A stretch of 64,000 bases of DNA from Amphritea opalescens (GTDB lineage Bacteria; Pseudomonadota; Gammaproteobacteria; Pseudomonadales; Balneatricaceae), in contig NZ_RQXW01000011.1 in assembly GCF_003957515.1 (NCBI RefSeq), forward strand, positions 56,089 through 120,088, in the 5' to 3' direction. The position numbers and the translations under genes were made by a program. The notes beneath the pieces were generated by a model that saw nothing but the letters and a program-made list of their open reading frames with translations, made no database searches and was not told the origin of the DNA. Below, piece after piece: positions 18,927-28,737 of the stretch (position 1 is its first letter; the number at the start of each line of letters is the position of its first letter).

Positions 18927-21221
18927 CTAATTCTGTAAGGCTCGCCCGGTTTCCAGCAACTGTACCATTCGCGCTTTAGCTTCCGGTATTTGACACAGAG
19001 CCTGATTCGTTTCCCGCTCTAAGGGGTAAAAATGCTGATACCAATGAGCGGATGTTGCCTGTGATAGCAGGGTTAGCAAAGCGGTGTCTAAGGTTGCCTG
19101 ATACCCTTCTGTGCTCAACATCATATCTTGTGCCGGTGAGAGTGGCTGTGGCTCTTTAGTCTCTAACGGCAATATTGGGCGCAATCTTAATGCCCGTTGT
19201 TTGGCATCAAATAACAACCGATCAAGGTTCATACTGATACCGTCCGTCGAACGTAAAAAACCGAGCTGTTTCGCTTCCTCTGCCGACCCGGTGACTTTAC
19301 TGTTACGAATAAGATCGAAACAATGAGCCATCGCGGCATCGACCCCAAAACGTTCGGCGCTGCGTAGCAACATCTCTTTACAGCCACCCCAACCCGGCAC
19401 GATACCCACCTGATTCTCAACTAAGCCGACCGCACTTTCCGCATGAGCCTGTATCCCGTGACAGTGTAAAAGCAGTTCGAGACCGCCGCCCAGCGCTTTA
19501 CCTGACAGCGCACCCACGATAGGGACCGGTGCCGTTTGCAGCGCATGAAACACCGCCTGGCCTTTGTCGATATAGGCTTTTAGCACATCCGGTTGATCGA
19601 TAAATGATAAAAACTCTTTTAAGTCTGCCCCCGCCGCAAAGATCGGGCCTTCATTATAAAAAACGAGCGCTTTTTGTTTACCAACCGCCTGCTCAAGGGT
19701 GGCCGATATCTGATCCAGTAGTTCGTTACTGAGTACCGGCACTTTACCGGTAAACTCTACGCACCACACATCGTCAGCCAAATCCCAGAGCGACAGCTTA
19801 CTGTATTGCTGTAGCGCTGGACGACGCTTGATATCCGCCAAGCTGAGAATACCTTCGGCGGTCTTCACTCGCTGGTATTCACCACGCTCATTCAGGGTAA
19901 CCCGCTGTAGATCTTGATCGTTATAAATCGGACGCTGGTCAACCGCCTGTAAAAAAGCGGAAGGCTGAATACCCTCAGCCGTCAACCGATCAATAAAGGC
20001 CTGTGTACCGAGCTGGTCGATCATCTCGAATGGACCCCAAGACCAGTTATAGCCTAGCTTCATCGCTTGATCGAAGGCGGTAACATCGGTAGCCACATCG
20101 GGGATCAACTTGGTCGCATAATGCAGCACCTGGGATAATACCCGCCAAGCATACTGCCCGCCTTTATCACTGCAGGCGATCAACTCGGCTAGCTGACCCG
20201 GCTTCAGCCGTGCGCTGGCTAACAGCGTTTTTTGCACTGCGCGATACTCGAAGCTTTCAAGGTCGATCGCCTCTTTAACTCGGCCCCCGTTGGCATCCTT
20301 CACTTGCCGATAGAACCCCTCGCGGGTAGCCCCTTTGCGGCCGTAATAGCCCTTATCGATCATCCCCTGCACTGTTTGAACCGTTTGTGCATAAGGTGCA
20401 AAATCATCGCCGTCAGGTAGCAGGTCGCCTAAGCTTTGCGTCACCGATGGCATGAGGTCGATTCCCACCAGATCCCATAAACCAAAAATACCGGTGCTAG
20501 GAAAACCACAGACCTTCATGATCGCATCGGCTTCTTCAACCCGTAAGTTCAGCTTGATCGCTTCCTGCAGGGCGACTTGTAACCAAAAGACACCTAAGCG
20601 ATTTCCGATAAACCCGGGACGATCGGCGCAGTGAATCACGGTTTTACCCATGCATTGATCATTAAACTGGCAAACACGGTCGACCACTTCTGTGAGGGTA
20701 TCCGGCCCTTTAATCACCTCGACCAAGCGCATATAACGGGGAGGGTTGAAATAATGGGTAATCACAAAATGCTGTCGGAAATCGTCGGGTAACCCATCAA
20801 CCAATGTCATCAATGGGATGGTCGAGGTATTTGAGGAGACAATGGCATCGTCACGACGCACCTCGGCGATACGGTGAAAGAGTGCCTGTTTTACACTCAA
20901 ACGTTCGACAATTACTTCGATGATCCAGTCATAATCAGAGAGCAGATGAAGGTCATCATCGATATTGCCCACCTGAATCCGCTCGGCAACCGACGGATGC
21001 ATCAATCCACCAGCACAACCGCCTTTCAGTAAACGATTCACGGCATCCTGAGCAATTCGACTACGATCCTCATCGCCATTCACCGATGCCATGTCTAATA
21101 ACAGCACCTCGGCCCCGCCGTTGGCAGCTTGGGCCGCGATGCCCGCGCCCATAACACCAGCGCCGATAACCGCGACTTTTTTAATCTCGGCAAGCGGCTC
21201 AATGTTGACCGTTGGCTTCAT
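18927..21221 (-). CDS. Bifunctional 3-hydroxyacyl-CoA dehydrogenase/enoyl-CoA hydratase
   Basis: A protein of about 764 residues with the dehydrogenase first and the crotonase domain last, the reverse of E. coli FadB. The NAD site is VAVIGAGVMGAGIAAQA, the catalytic His is in ITHYFNPPRYMRLVEV, and a second C-terminal dehydrogenase domain follows (GYNWSWGPFEMIDQLG). The hydratase part has both Glu positions, in GGGLELLLH and GLVENQVGIVPGWGG. Its ATG (21221) overlaps the thiolase stop as ATGA, so translation is coupled and the 16-codon upstream extension is not real. It catalyses two successive steps of beta-oxidation in the cytoplasm. Confidence 0.94.
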   Translation of the reverse strand: MKPTVNIEPLAEIKKVAVIGAGVMGAGIAAQAANGGAEVLLLDMASVNGDEDRSRIAQDAVNRLLKGGCAGGLMHPSVAERIQVGNIDDDLHLLSDYDWIIEVIVERLSVKQALFHRIAEVRRDDAIVSSNTSTIPLMTLVDGLPDDFRQHFVITHYFNPPRYMRLVEVIKGPDTLTEVVDRVCQFNDQCMGKTVIHCADRPGFIGNRLGVFWLQVALQEAIKLNLRVEEADAIMKVCGFPSTGIFGLWDLVGIDLMPSVTQSLGDLLPDGDDFAPYAQTVQTVQGMIDKGYYGRKGATREGFYRQVKDANGGRVKEAIDLESFEYRAVQKTLLASARLKPGQLAELIACSDKGGQYAWRVLSQVLHYATKLIPDVATDVTAFDQAMKLGYNWSWGPFEMIDQLGTQAFIDRLTAEGIQPSAFLQAVDQRPIYNDQDLQRVTLNERGEYQRVKTAEGILSLADIKRRPALQQYSKLSLWDLADDVWCVEFTGKVPVLSNELLDQISATLEQAVGKQKALVFYNEGPIFAAGADLKEFLSFIDQPDVLKAYIDKGQAVFHALQTAPVPIVGALSGKALGGGLELLLHCHGIQAHAESAVGLVENQVGIVPGWGGCKEMLLRSAERFGVDAAMAHCFDLIRNSKVTGSAEEAKQLGFLRSTDGISMNLDRLLFDAKQRALRLRPILPLETKEPQPLSPAQDMMLSTEGYQATLDTALLTLLSQATSAHWYQHFYPLERETNQALCQIPEAKARMVQLLETGRALQN

Positions 21222-22405
21222 ACTAAACGCTCCACAATCAAAGCAATCCCCTGACCGCCACCAATACACATGGTCACCAAACCGTAACGTCCCTCGGTAC
21301 GCTCAAGTTCCGCTAGGGTTTTAACAATCAGCATAGAGCCTGTAGCGCCGACGGGATGACCTAATGCCACAGCACCCCCGTTAACGTTGACCTTCTCCGC
21401 CGGCAGATTTAACGATTGGCTAACCGCCATCGCTTGGGCGGCAAAGGCTTCGTTGGATTCAATCACGTCAAGATCGGCAACGGTCAAACCAGCCTTTTCT
21501 AAGGCCGATTGAACAGCGGTAATGGGCCCTAAGCCCATCATATTCGGTTTGACGCCGGCAAAGGCGTAGCTCACAAAACGGGCACGGGCTTTTAAACCAC
21601 GTTTTTCGGCTTCCTGACGACTGGTTAACACCATTGCCGCAGCGCCATCGTTCAGGCTCGATGCATTACCCGGCGTGACGATACCGTTCTTGATAAACGC
21701 CGGTTTCAGCTTGGCTAAACTATCCGCGGTAATATCCGTACGAGGGTGTTCATCTTGGGCAAAGATAAAGGTCTTACGCCCCTGCTTTACGGTAACGGGC
21801 ACAATCTGCTGGTCGAAATATCCCTTTTCAATAGCCGCATTGGCACGACGATGACTCTCAACCGAAAACTCATCGAGGTGCTTACGATTAAAACCATACT
21901 CGGCGGCAATATTTTCCGCCGTGATTCCCATATGACCACTACCAAAGGGATCACTCAAAATACCCAGTGTCATATCGACCACTTGACCGTCCCCCATCCG
22001 CAACCCTTTGCGAATGTTAGGTAGTAAGTAGGCACCTTGGCTCATACTCTCAGCCCCGCCGGCGAGTGCTATACGGCTATCGCCGAGTAGAATCATCTGG
22101 GCGGCAGAGATGACCGATTGCACCGACGAGCCACAAAGACGGTTAACATTGAGGGCCGCAGAATGCTCCGGCAAACCCGCATTTAAACCGATGTGACGGG
22201 AGAGGTAGACATCCTCAGGACCGGTGGTAATGATATGACCAAATACCGAATGATCGATATCGGCCGCCGGCACACCCGATCGTTTGATGGCTTCAATCGC
22301 GGCCACCGTACCTAATTCAGCGGGCGACAAAGACGACAAGCTTCCACCAAAACCACCAATGGCGGTACGCACTCCATCCAAAATCACGACATCGGTCAAA
22401 TTCAT
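21218..22405 (-). CDS. Acetyl-CoA C-acyltransferase (thiolase)
   Basis: A 395-residue thiolase with the nucleophilic Cys in NRLCGSSVQSV, the His of GGAVALGHPVGATGS and the second Cys in TMCIGGGQG. It cleaves 3-ketoacyl-CoA to acetyl-CoA and a shortened acyl-CoA. AAGGAAG precedes the ATG. It is the second gene of the operon and its end overlaps the next start by four bases. Confidence 0.95.
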   Translation of the reverse strand: MNLTDVVILDGVRTAIGGFGGSLSSLSPAELGTVAAIEAIKRSGVPAADIDHSVFGHIITTGPEDVYLSRHIGLNAGLPEHSAALNVNRLCGSSVQSVISAAQMILLGDSRIALAGGAESMSQGAYLLPNIRKGLRMGDGQVVDMTLGILSDPFGSGHMGITAENIAAEYGFNRKHLDEFSVESHRRANAAIEKGYFDQQIVPVTVKQGRKTFIFAQDEHPRTDITADSLAKLKPAFIKNGIVTPGNASSLNDGAAAMVLTSRQEAEKRGLKARARFVSYAFAGVKPNMMGLGPITAVQSALEKAGLTVADLDVIESNEAFAAQAMAVSQSLNLPAEKVNVNGGAVALGHPVGATGSMLIVKTLAELERTEGRYGLVTMCIGGGQGIALIVERLV

Positions 22406-22442
22406 ACTCTACTTCCTTATTCTTATCGGTTGATCAAAACGG

Positions 22443-23585
22443 TTATTTGCCCAGCAAAGAACGGGCGATCACTTCTTTCATGATTTCTGAGGTGCCGGCG
22501 TAAATCGTCTGTACCCGCGCATCCACATAAAAACGCGAGATGAGATACTCCTCCGTATAGCCATAACCACCAAACAGCTGCATACACTCATCGGTAATCT
22601 TGCACTGCATCTCGGTAAGCTGCAGCTTGAGAATAGCCGCATCGGTTGGCGTCATCGCCTCACGGTTATATTTATCGATACAGTGATCGAGATACACCCG
22701 CGCCATATCCAACTGGGCCTTCGCCTCGGCAAGCTTGAAACGGGTATTCTGAAAGTCGCCGATCTTCTGTCCAAAAGCCTTACGCTCTTGCACATAGTTT
22801 AAGGTTAGTTCTAACGCCCCTTCGGTCGCACCAATCGCATGTGCGGCGACCCCTAAGCGCTCACGGGGCAGCTCCTGCATCAAATAGCTGAAGCCTTTAT
22901 TCTCTTCCCCCAGCAATGCGTCATGGGGCACCAGCAGGTCAGCGAAAAACAGCTCCGCCGTATCGCTCGCGTGTTGGCCTATCTTTTTAATCCCCTTCCC
23001 GCGCGAAAAGCCCGGCAAGTTGGTATCAACCAGAAAGAGAGAAACGCCCTTAGCACCTGCATTAAGGTCGGTTTTAGCGCAGACGATCACTAAATCAGCA
23101 TGCAATCCATTGGTAATAAACACCTTAGCGCCATTGATCAACCAGCCTGCATCGGTGCGTTTGGCAGAAGTACGTATCGCCGCCAGATCACTACCGGCGC
23201 CCGGCTCGGTCATGGCGATAGCCCCCACGGTTTCACCGCTAATCATCTCGGGTAGCCATTGCTGCCGTTGGGCTTCGGTGCCGATATGAAGGATATAGGG
23301 CATCACAATATTGGCGTGAATATTGTAACTAGCGCAGAGGCCACCAAACCCCTGACGGGCAATCTCTTCAACGATCTGCTGGCAGACTTCAACCCTTGCT
23401 CCTGCGCCGCCATACTGTTCAGGCATATCAATGCCCAACATGCCCGCCGCACCCAGTGTCGACCAAATAGATTTAGGCATCCCGCCCGCCGCTTCCCAAG
23501 CGTCATAGTAGGGTGCAACCTCTTGTTTCAGCGCACGGCTAATCATGGTTTGGTAAAGCTCGCGGTCTTCATAATGTCCTAGCAT
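22443..23585 (-). CDS. Acyl-CoA dehydrogenase (long-chain/isovaleryl-type active site)
   Basis: A 380-residue FAD flavoprotein that introduces the 2,3 double bond in an acyl-CoA. FAD-binding and substrate motifs are AMTEPGAGSDLAAIRT and WLINGAKVFITNG. The C-terminal motif reads YAGTSEI, without the Glu used by medium-chain enzymes. The catalytic base is probably the Glu in GALELTLNYVQER, as in long-chain and isovaleryl-CoA dehydrogenases. It is the first gene of the operon; the promoter region 23586-23723 is shared with the divergent AraC unit. Confidence 0.94.
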   Translation of the reverse strand: MLGHYEDRELYQTMISRALKQEVAPYYDAWEAAGGMPKSIWSTLGAAGMLGIDMPEQYGGAGARVEVCQQIVEEIARQGFGGLCASYNIHANIVMPYILHIGTEAQRQQWLPEMISGETVGAIAMTEPGAGSDLAAIRTSAKRTDAGWLINGAKVFITNGLHADLVIVCAKTDLNAGAKGVSLFLVDTNLPGFSRGKGIKKIGQHASDTAELFFADLLVPHDALLGEENKGFSYLMQELPRERLGVAAHAIGATEGALELTLNYVQERKAFGQKIGDFQNTRFKLAEAKAQLDMARVYLDHCIDKYNREAMTPTDAAILKLQLTEMQCKITDECMQLFGGYGYTEEYLISRFYVDARVQTIYAGTSEIMKEVIARSLLGK

Positions 23586-23606
23586 GCCAGTCCTACCGAT
23601 TGTTAT

Positions 23607-23647
23607 ACTGAATTTAGAATCTGTTGACAGGCAATATACTATTCAGT
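23607..23647. promoter_or_regulatory. Intergenic inverted repeat between the acyl-CoA operon and the AraC gene
   Basis: ACTGAAT (23607-23613) and ATTCAGT (23641-23647) form a perfect 7-bp inverted repeat 27 bases apart. Between them lies TTGACA, a possible -35. The position between two divergent units suggests an operator for the AraC-type regulator. Confidence 0.4.
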
Positions 23648-23661
23648 GGGAAGCTAAAGAA

Positions 23662-23727
23662 ATGACCGATAAAGACGAAAAAATTAACCGAATCGGCCAT
23701 ATCGTTTGTGAAATCTTCCCCTTATGA
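23662..23727 (+). CDS. Possible 21-residue leader peptide coupled to the AraC gene
   Basis: A small frame starts at ATG 23662 (purine-rich AAAGAA upstream) and ends at TGA 23725-23727, overlapping the araC-type start as ATGA. The regulator itself has no visible ribosome site, so translation may depend on this leader. The peptide has no recognised family. Confidence 0.35.
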   Translation: MTDKDEKINRIGHIVCEIFPL

Positions 23728-24737
23728 GCCGAGCCCATATCGCCAACCACTATCTGCAAGCCTCTATCCGTGGTGCACAACGCCAAGGGTTTGACGCAGC
23801 GGAACTATTAACAGCGGCTAAGATTCCCCCTGAGTGGCTCAATCAACCCAGTAAACTCATTACCGAACAACAGCTAGCCGGCCTGATTAAAACCGTCTGG
23901 CGCGCCACCCATGATGAATTTATGGGGCTCACGTCGCGACAGTGTCAGATTGGAACCTTTGGGCTGATGGCGGAATATTGTCTGCCCTCACAAACCTTAG
24001 GCGCCATGCTGCGAAAGAGTGCTCGCTTTTACAATACGATATGCCCTGATGTTGATCTTGCCTTAGAGGAAGCGTCTAAAGATGAAAACCTGGTGTTTCT
24101 CCGCTTAATGCTCAAAGACAATACGACGGACCCCGACCACTTTTTACAAGAATTCATCATGCTGATGTGGCAACGCTTTAGCTGCTGGCTGGTTGACCAA
24201 CAAATCCCTTTTGCCGGTTCTGAATTGAGTTATCCATCGCCACCCCATGTGGAGGAATACCGAGTATTGTTTCCCGGCAATCACCTGTTCAATCAACCGA
24301 GCAGCGGTTTCTACCTCCACGCCCGACACCTACAGCTACCTATTGTGCGACGTGAATCAGAGCTGGCCGAGTTTTTACAAAAATGCCCCGCCTATGTTCT
24401 GCACCGCCCGAGTCAAGACGACAGCTTCCAAGCCAAAGTCCGTGGGCGACTGGCACTGCACGACTATACGGATATGCCAAACTTTGAGGAGATCAGTGAA
24501 CAGATGAACTTAACGCCGAGAACCCTAAGGCGAAAATTGAAAGAGGAAGGCAGCTCGTTTTCCATTATCAAATCATCCCTACGGCGGGAGTACGCGATCA
24601 AACTACTCACCATCGAAGATTTGAGAATCGTGAATATCAGTGAGCGGCTCGGCTTTTCAGAAACCGCCGCATTTTGTCGGGCTTTTAAACGCTGGACAGG
24701 CAAGACACCCTCCCGCTGGAACAGCGACAAGGGCTGA
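23724..24737 (+). CDS. AraC family transcriptional regulator with arabinose-binding-like N-domain
   Basis: A 337-residue regulator. Residues 20-200 match the N-terminal domain found in OruR/ArgR/OxyR-type AraC members, and the C-terminal two helix-turn-helices include MNLTPRTLRRKLKEEGSSF and LGFSETAAFCRAFKRWTGKTPS. It is divergent from the acyl-CoA dehydrogenase operon and is the likely activator of it, with an acyl compound or its CoA ester as probable effector. Members of this type often control fatty acid, ornithine or aromatic catabolism. Confidence 0.9.
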   Translation: MSRAHIANHYLQASIRGAQRQGFDAAELLTAAKIPPEWLNQPSKLITEQQLAGLIKTVWRATHDEFMGLTSRQCQIGTFGLMAEYCLPSQTLGAMLRKSARFYNTICPDVDLALEEASKDENLVFLRLMLKDNTTDPDHFLQEFIMLMWQRFSCWLVDQQIPFAGSELSYPSPPHVEEYRVLFPGNHLFNQPSSGFYLHARHLQLPIVRRESELAEFLQKCPAYVLHRPSQDDSFQAKVRGRLALHDYTDMPNFEEISEQMNLTPRTLRRKLKEEGSSFSIIKSSLRREYAIKLLTIEDLRIVNISERLGFSETAAFCRAFKRWTGKTPSRWNSDKG

Positions 24738-24742
24738 GACGG

Positions 24743-25867
24743 TTAGTACATCCGGTGACGAAACAGCCAACCGGCTAACGATAGGGTGACAAAACCGATA
24801 ATCGCCATCGGCCAATACTGATGGATCAGCAGTGAATAACTGTTCCCTTCCAGCGTAATGCCCCGCACGATAATCAAGAAGTAACGCAAAGGGTCAAGGT
24901 AGGTGAGCCATTGCACAAACACCGGCATATTAGCGATCGGTGTGGCAAACCCCGACAGTACAATCGCGGGCACCATAAACAGAAAAGCACCGAGCACCGC
25001 CTGCTGCTGTGTCACCGATATGGCGGAGATCATCAAACCGACCCCCACCGCAGAGAGTAAGAATAAACCGATCCCCAGATACAATGCCCCCAGATTCCCA
25101 CGCAGAGGAATCTCGAATAAAACCACCATCACCACAATGATCAGCGTCGCTTCCAGCAAGCCGATAACAATACCGGGAATCGCTTTACCAATCAGGATCT
25201 CCATGGGCCGTAAAGGTGTCACCAATAGCTGATCAAAGGTGCCCGCCTCACGCTCCCGTGCTACTGAAAGGGAGGTCACTAACAGGGTCACCAGCAGGGT
25301 CAATAGACCGACAATACCGGGCACAATAAACCAGTTGGATTGTAAATTATCGTTATACCACGCCCGTGTTTGCAACACCGCAAACGCGCCACTCTTACCC
25401 TCTGCCGCCAACCAGTTAAGGTTATAATCCAACACAATACTATTGAGATAGTTCATCGCCATCATGGCGGTATTGGAGTTCCGGCCATCCAATATCACCT
25501 GCAACGACGCCGTTGTCCCCTGCAGAAGGTCACTGCTGAAATGCTGACCAAGGTGCAGCACCAGCAATACATCGCGGTTATCGATTAACGGCGCCACCTC
25601 ACTGTCATGCTCAAGGTAAGCGATCACCTCGAAGTTAGGTGAACCCTCGATATGACTGATTAACTCCCGCGACGCGCCCCCAAGATCTTCGTTATAAATG
25701 GCCACCGGCACATGGTTAAGGTCATAGGACGCGGCAAAACCAAACACCAGCAGCTGTATAATCGGTGGGCCTATAATGACAAAGCGACTGCGCTTATCGC
25801 GCAACAGCGCAAGAAACTCTTTGATCGCCAAAGCAAAGATATGTCTAAGTACATGTCTAAGTACCAT
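24743..25867 (-). CDS. ABC-2 type exporter permease (YbhR/YhhJ-like), second subunit
   Basis: A 374-residue inner-membrane protein with one N-terminal helix, a periplasmic domain of about 150 residues and five C-terminal helices. The motif AREREAGTFDQLLVTPLRPMEI is diagnostic of the DrrB/YhhJ-like permeases. It starts 3 bases after the stop of the partner permease, with GGAG in place. With the partner, the double ATPase and the membrane fusion protein it should form a tripartite exporter with an outer-membrane channel encoded elsewhere. Confidence 0.92.
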   Translation of the reverse strand: MVLRHVLRHIFALAIKEFLALLRDKRSRFVIIGPPIIQLLVFGFAASYDLNHVPVAIYNEDLGGASRELISHIEGSPNFEVIAYLEHDSEVAPLIDNRDVLLVLHLGQHFSSDLLQGTTASLQVILDGRNSNTAMMAMNYLNSIVLDYNLNWLAAEGKSGAFAVLQTRAWYNDNLQSNWFIVPGIVGLLTLLVTLLVTSLSVAREREAGTFDQLLVTPLRPMEILIGKAIPGIVIGLLEATLIIVVMVVLFEIPLRGNLGALYLGIGLFLLSAVGVGLMISAISVTQQQAVLGAFLFMVPAIVLSGFATPIANMPVFVQWLTYLDPLRYFLIIVRGITLEGNSYSLLIHQYWPMAIIGFVTLSLAGWLFRHRMY

Positions 25868-25870
25868 AGA

Positions 25871-26995
25871 TCACTCCAACCGCTTGTGGAATTTGCGCCA
25901 CACCAGCAAAAAATAGAACAGCGCCATCATCAGCAAAGCGCCAATATTCGGCAGCACCACCGACCACACATCCCCCGCAAGAAACAGGGTTTGTAGAATC
26001 GCCACAAAATAACGTGCGGGGACTAAATAGGTGATGAACTGTATCCAGCTCGGCATCGAATGAATATCGAAGAGAAAGCCCGATAAGATAAACGCCGGTA
26101 AGAAAGTGACAATAATAGCCAATAGCCCCGCCACAAACTGATTTTTGGCCACGATAGAGATGAGCAAACCGATAGCCAATGCCACCAGCATGAACAGAGC
26201 GGAACTCAGCATCAATAACCAAAAGGAGCCATGCAGCGGCACTTTGAACTGCCATACCGCCAACGCCACACTGAACAACATCCCCCCCATCCCCAGTACA
26301 AAATAGGGGATCAGTTTACCCGCCAGTATCTCGCTACGACGCAGGGGCGTCACCATCATCGCTTCCATGGTACCGCGCTCCCACTCACGCGCCACCACCA
26401 TGGCGGTCAGCAGCGAGCCAATCAAGGTCATCACGATGGCGATCAATCCCGGCACGAGAAAGAGACGACTCGACAGTGCGGTATTGAACCACACTCGCTG
26501 TTCCACACTCACCGGCATCTGCAGTGATTGGCCACGGCTCTCAGCATAATGGCTCAGCCAAGCCTGCCAAGTACCGGTGATATAGCGCTGGGTGATATTC
26601 GCCTGATTAGAGTCCACCCCATTGACGATCACCCCGATGGGCGATGCGCTATTGGATAATAGCTGCGCGGAAAAGTTACTTCGCAACCAGACAATGCCAT
26701 CGATCTGATGCTCATCCAGTGCCTTTTGTGCGGTTTGAATAACGCTAAAATACTGCGGACTGAAGAATTCGGAACGCTCAAAGGCGCCCGCTAGGGATTG
26801 CGTTTCCCTATCCGGTTGTTCAATCACAATCCCCACAGGGATATGTTTCGCATCTAAAGAAACACCGTATCCAAACAGAAACAGCAACACCACCGGCATG
26901 ATAAAGGCGATGGCGATACTGGAAGGGTCACGCAAAATCTGCAGGCTCTCCTTACGGATCAGCCCCCATAGACGCATCTGGGCTAACCGGTTCAC
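25871..26995 (-). CDS. ABC-2 type exporter permease (YbhS/YhiH-like), first subunit
   Basis: A 374-residue paralogue of the following permease, with AREWERGTMEAMMVTPLRRSEI and the same helix-domain-helix order. The GTG start at 26995 overlaps the ATPase stop as GTGA; an ATG at 26977 gives a start at MRLWGLIRKE and cannot be excluded. The large periplasmic domain (about residues 45-170) probably contacts the HlyD-like subunit. Confidence 0.92.
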   Translation of the reverse strand: MNRLAQMRLWGLIRKESLQILRDPSSIAIAFIMPVVLLFLFGYGVSLDAKHIPVGIVIEQPDRETQSLAGAFERSEFFSPQYFSVIQTAQKALDEHQIDGIVWLRSNFSAQLLSNSASPIGVIVNGVDSNQANITQRYITGTWQAWLSHYAESRGQSLQMPVSVEQRVWFNTALSSRLFLVPGLIAIVMTLIGSLLTAMVVAREWERGTMEAMMVTPLRRSEILAGKLIPYFVLGMGGMLFSVALAVWQFKVPLHGSFWLLMLSSALFMLVALAIGLLISIVAKNQFVAGLLAIIVTFLPAFILSGFLFDIHSMPSWIQFITYLVPARYFVAILQTLFLAGDVWSVVLPNIGALLMMALFYFLLVWRKFHKRLE

Positions 26996-28737
26996 GCCGC
27001 GGTCTCCGATGTCTGCTGCCGCTGTTCAATTAGCTGAATAAACGCATCTTCCATCGTCGGATCTGGATGCTCTACCGTCCGTGCCTGCATCTTCATCTCC
27101 AGTGGTGTACCGGCAGCTAAAACTTCACCGTCGGCCATAATAACCAAGCGATCACAGTAATTGGCTTCCTCCATAAAATGGGTCGTCACCAACACGGTCA
27201 CCCCAGATTCCGCCAGTGCATTGGTGCGTGCCCAGAACTCCCGGCGGGCGAGTGGATCGACACCGGATGTAGGTTCATCCAGAAAGAGAATCTCCGGTTC
27301 ATGCATTAACGCCGCCGCAAACGACAGGCGCTGCTTATACCCTAAGGGTAGATCGCCCGCATTCACATCTTGGAAGCTGGCTAACTCGAAGGTGTTTAAC
27401 GCCCACTCCAAACGCGCTTTCTGTTGTTTGCCCCTTAACCCATAAGCACTGGAGAAAAATCGTAGATTCTGTCGCACCGATAGATTGCTATACAAGGAAA
27501 ATTTCTGTGCCATATAACCAATACGCCCACGGGCGGTCGCCGCCGCACGCCGTAGATCATAACCGGCAACCGCCAGTTCGCCACTGCTGACCGGCAATAA
27601 ACCACAGAGCATTCGAAAAGTAGTGGATTTACCCGCACCGTTAGCACCGAGCAACCCGAAGATCTCCCCCCGTCGTACGCTAAAGCTCACATTATTCACA
27701 GCGATAAAATCACCAAAACGGCGCTGCAACTTATCGACCCGAATCACCACATCATCCTCCGCCTTATCAAGGCTGGCAGATGGGGAGAATTCGACCGGTG
27801 GCGCGTCTGTCTGGCGAACTTTAAGTCGGGCGATAAACGCATCTTCAAAACAGGGCTCCACCGCCGTGATATGAATATCCTGTCCCGGTAGCAGTTGTTC
27901 AGCGGCCGGTGCGCAAGCGGTTTCCATGACCAAGCGTACGGTTTCACCTTCAATCAAGGCATCTAACACACCGGGCGCTTGGCTCAAGGTTTCCTGTAAA
28001 CGGCGATGACTCAAGGCGTTACTACTGACTTGAAAGGTACGCCCCGCCACTGAGCGACTAAATTGTGCGGGCTTACCCTGATCGAGTAGTTTTCCCTGAT
28101 GCAGTAGCAGTACCTCATCACAGCGTTCCGCTTCATCAAGGTAAGCGGTGCTCAGCAACACCGTCATGCCCGCCTCCTGTACCTGCCGATAAACAATCTG
28201 CCACAGCTCACGGCGCGATACGGGATCAACACCCACGGTCGGTTCATCCAATAGGAGCAAGCGTGGCGAATGCACTAAGGTACAGGCGAGGCCGAGTTTC
28301 TGTTTCATACCGCCAGACAGCTTCCCAGCTAAACGCTCGGCGAAGGGCGACAGTCCGGTCATCTGCATCAACTCGGCATAGCGCGCGGGGCGTTTAGCCA
28401 CCGGCAACCCTTGCAGATCCGCGTAGAGGTCGAGATTTTCCTGCACACTTAGGTCTTCGTAAAGACCGAAGCGTTGCGGCATATAGCTGATACTGGACTG
28501 AACCTTCAAGGGTTCGGCCAGCGCATCCATATCCAATACCTGAATCTCACCCTCATCCGGCAGCAACAAACCCGCAGCCAGACGGAGCAAGGTGGTCTTA
28601 CCCGCCCCATCAGGGCCGATCAACCCCGTCACTCGCCCCGGCTGAATACTAAAGCTCACCTCCGCTAGCGCCGACACCTGCCGACCACGGGTAAAGGTTT
28701 TGCTAACCGTCGAAAATGTAAGTGCCGCCGTGTTCAC
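26992..28737 (-). CDS. Double ABC ATPase of an exporter (YbhF-like)
   Basis: A protein of about 581 residues with two complete nucleotide-binding domains: Walker A GPDGAGKTT and GANGAGKST, signatures LSGGMKQKLG and LPLGYKQRLS (degenerate in the second), Walker B LLLLDEPTVGVDP and ILFLDEPTSGVDP. I place the start at GTG 28737, sharing its first base with the upstream TAG stop (TAGTG); a TTG at 28752 is the longer option. Such fused ATPases drive YbhFSR-type and RbbA-like systems for drug or cation export. Confidence 0.92.
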   Translation of the reverse strand: MNTAALTFSTVSKTFTRGRQVSALAEVSFSIQPGRVTGLIGPDGAGKTTLLRLAAGLLLPDEGEIQVLDMDALAEPLKVQSSISYMPQRFGLYEDLSVQENLDLYADLQGLPVAKRPARYAELMQMTGLSPFAERLAGKLSGGMKQKLGLACTLVHSPRLLLLDEPTVGVDPVSRRELWQIVYRQVQEAGMTVLLSTAYLDEAERCDEVLLLHQGKLLDQGKPAQFSRSVAGRTFQVSSNALSHRRLQETLSQAPGVLDALIEGETVRLVMETACAPAAEQLLPGQDIHITAVEPCFEDAFIARLKVRQTDAPPVEFSPSASLDKAEDDVVIRVDKLQRRFGDFIAVNNVSFSVRRGEIFGLLGANGAGKSTTFRMLCGLLPVSSGELAVAGYDLRRAAATARGRIGYMAQKFSLYSNLSVRQNLRFFSSAYGLRGKQQKARLEWALNTFELASFQDVNAGDLPLGYKQRLSFAAALMHEPEILFLDEPTSGVDPLARREFWARTNALAESGVTVLVTTHFMEEANYCDRLVIMADGEVLAAGTPLEMKMQARTVEHPDPTMEDAFIQLIEQRQQTSETAA

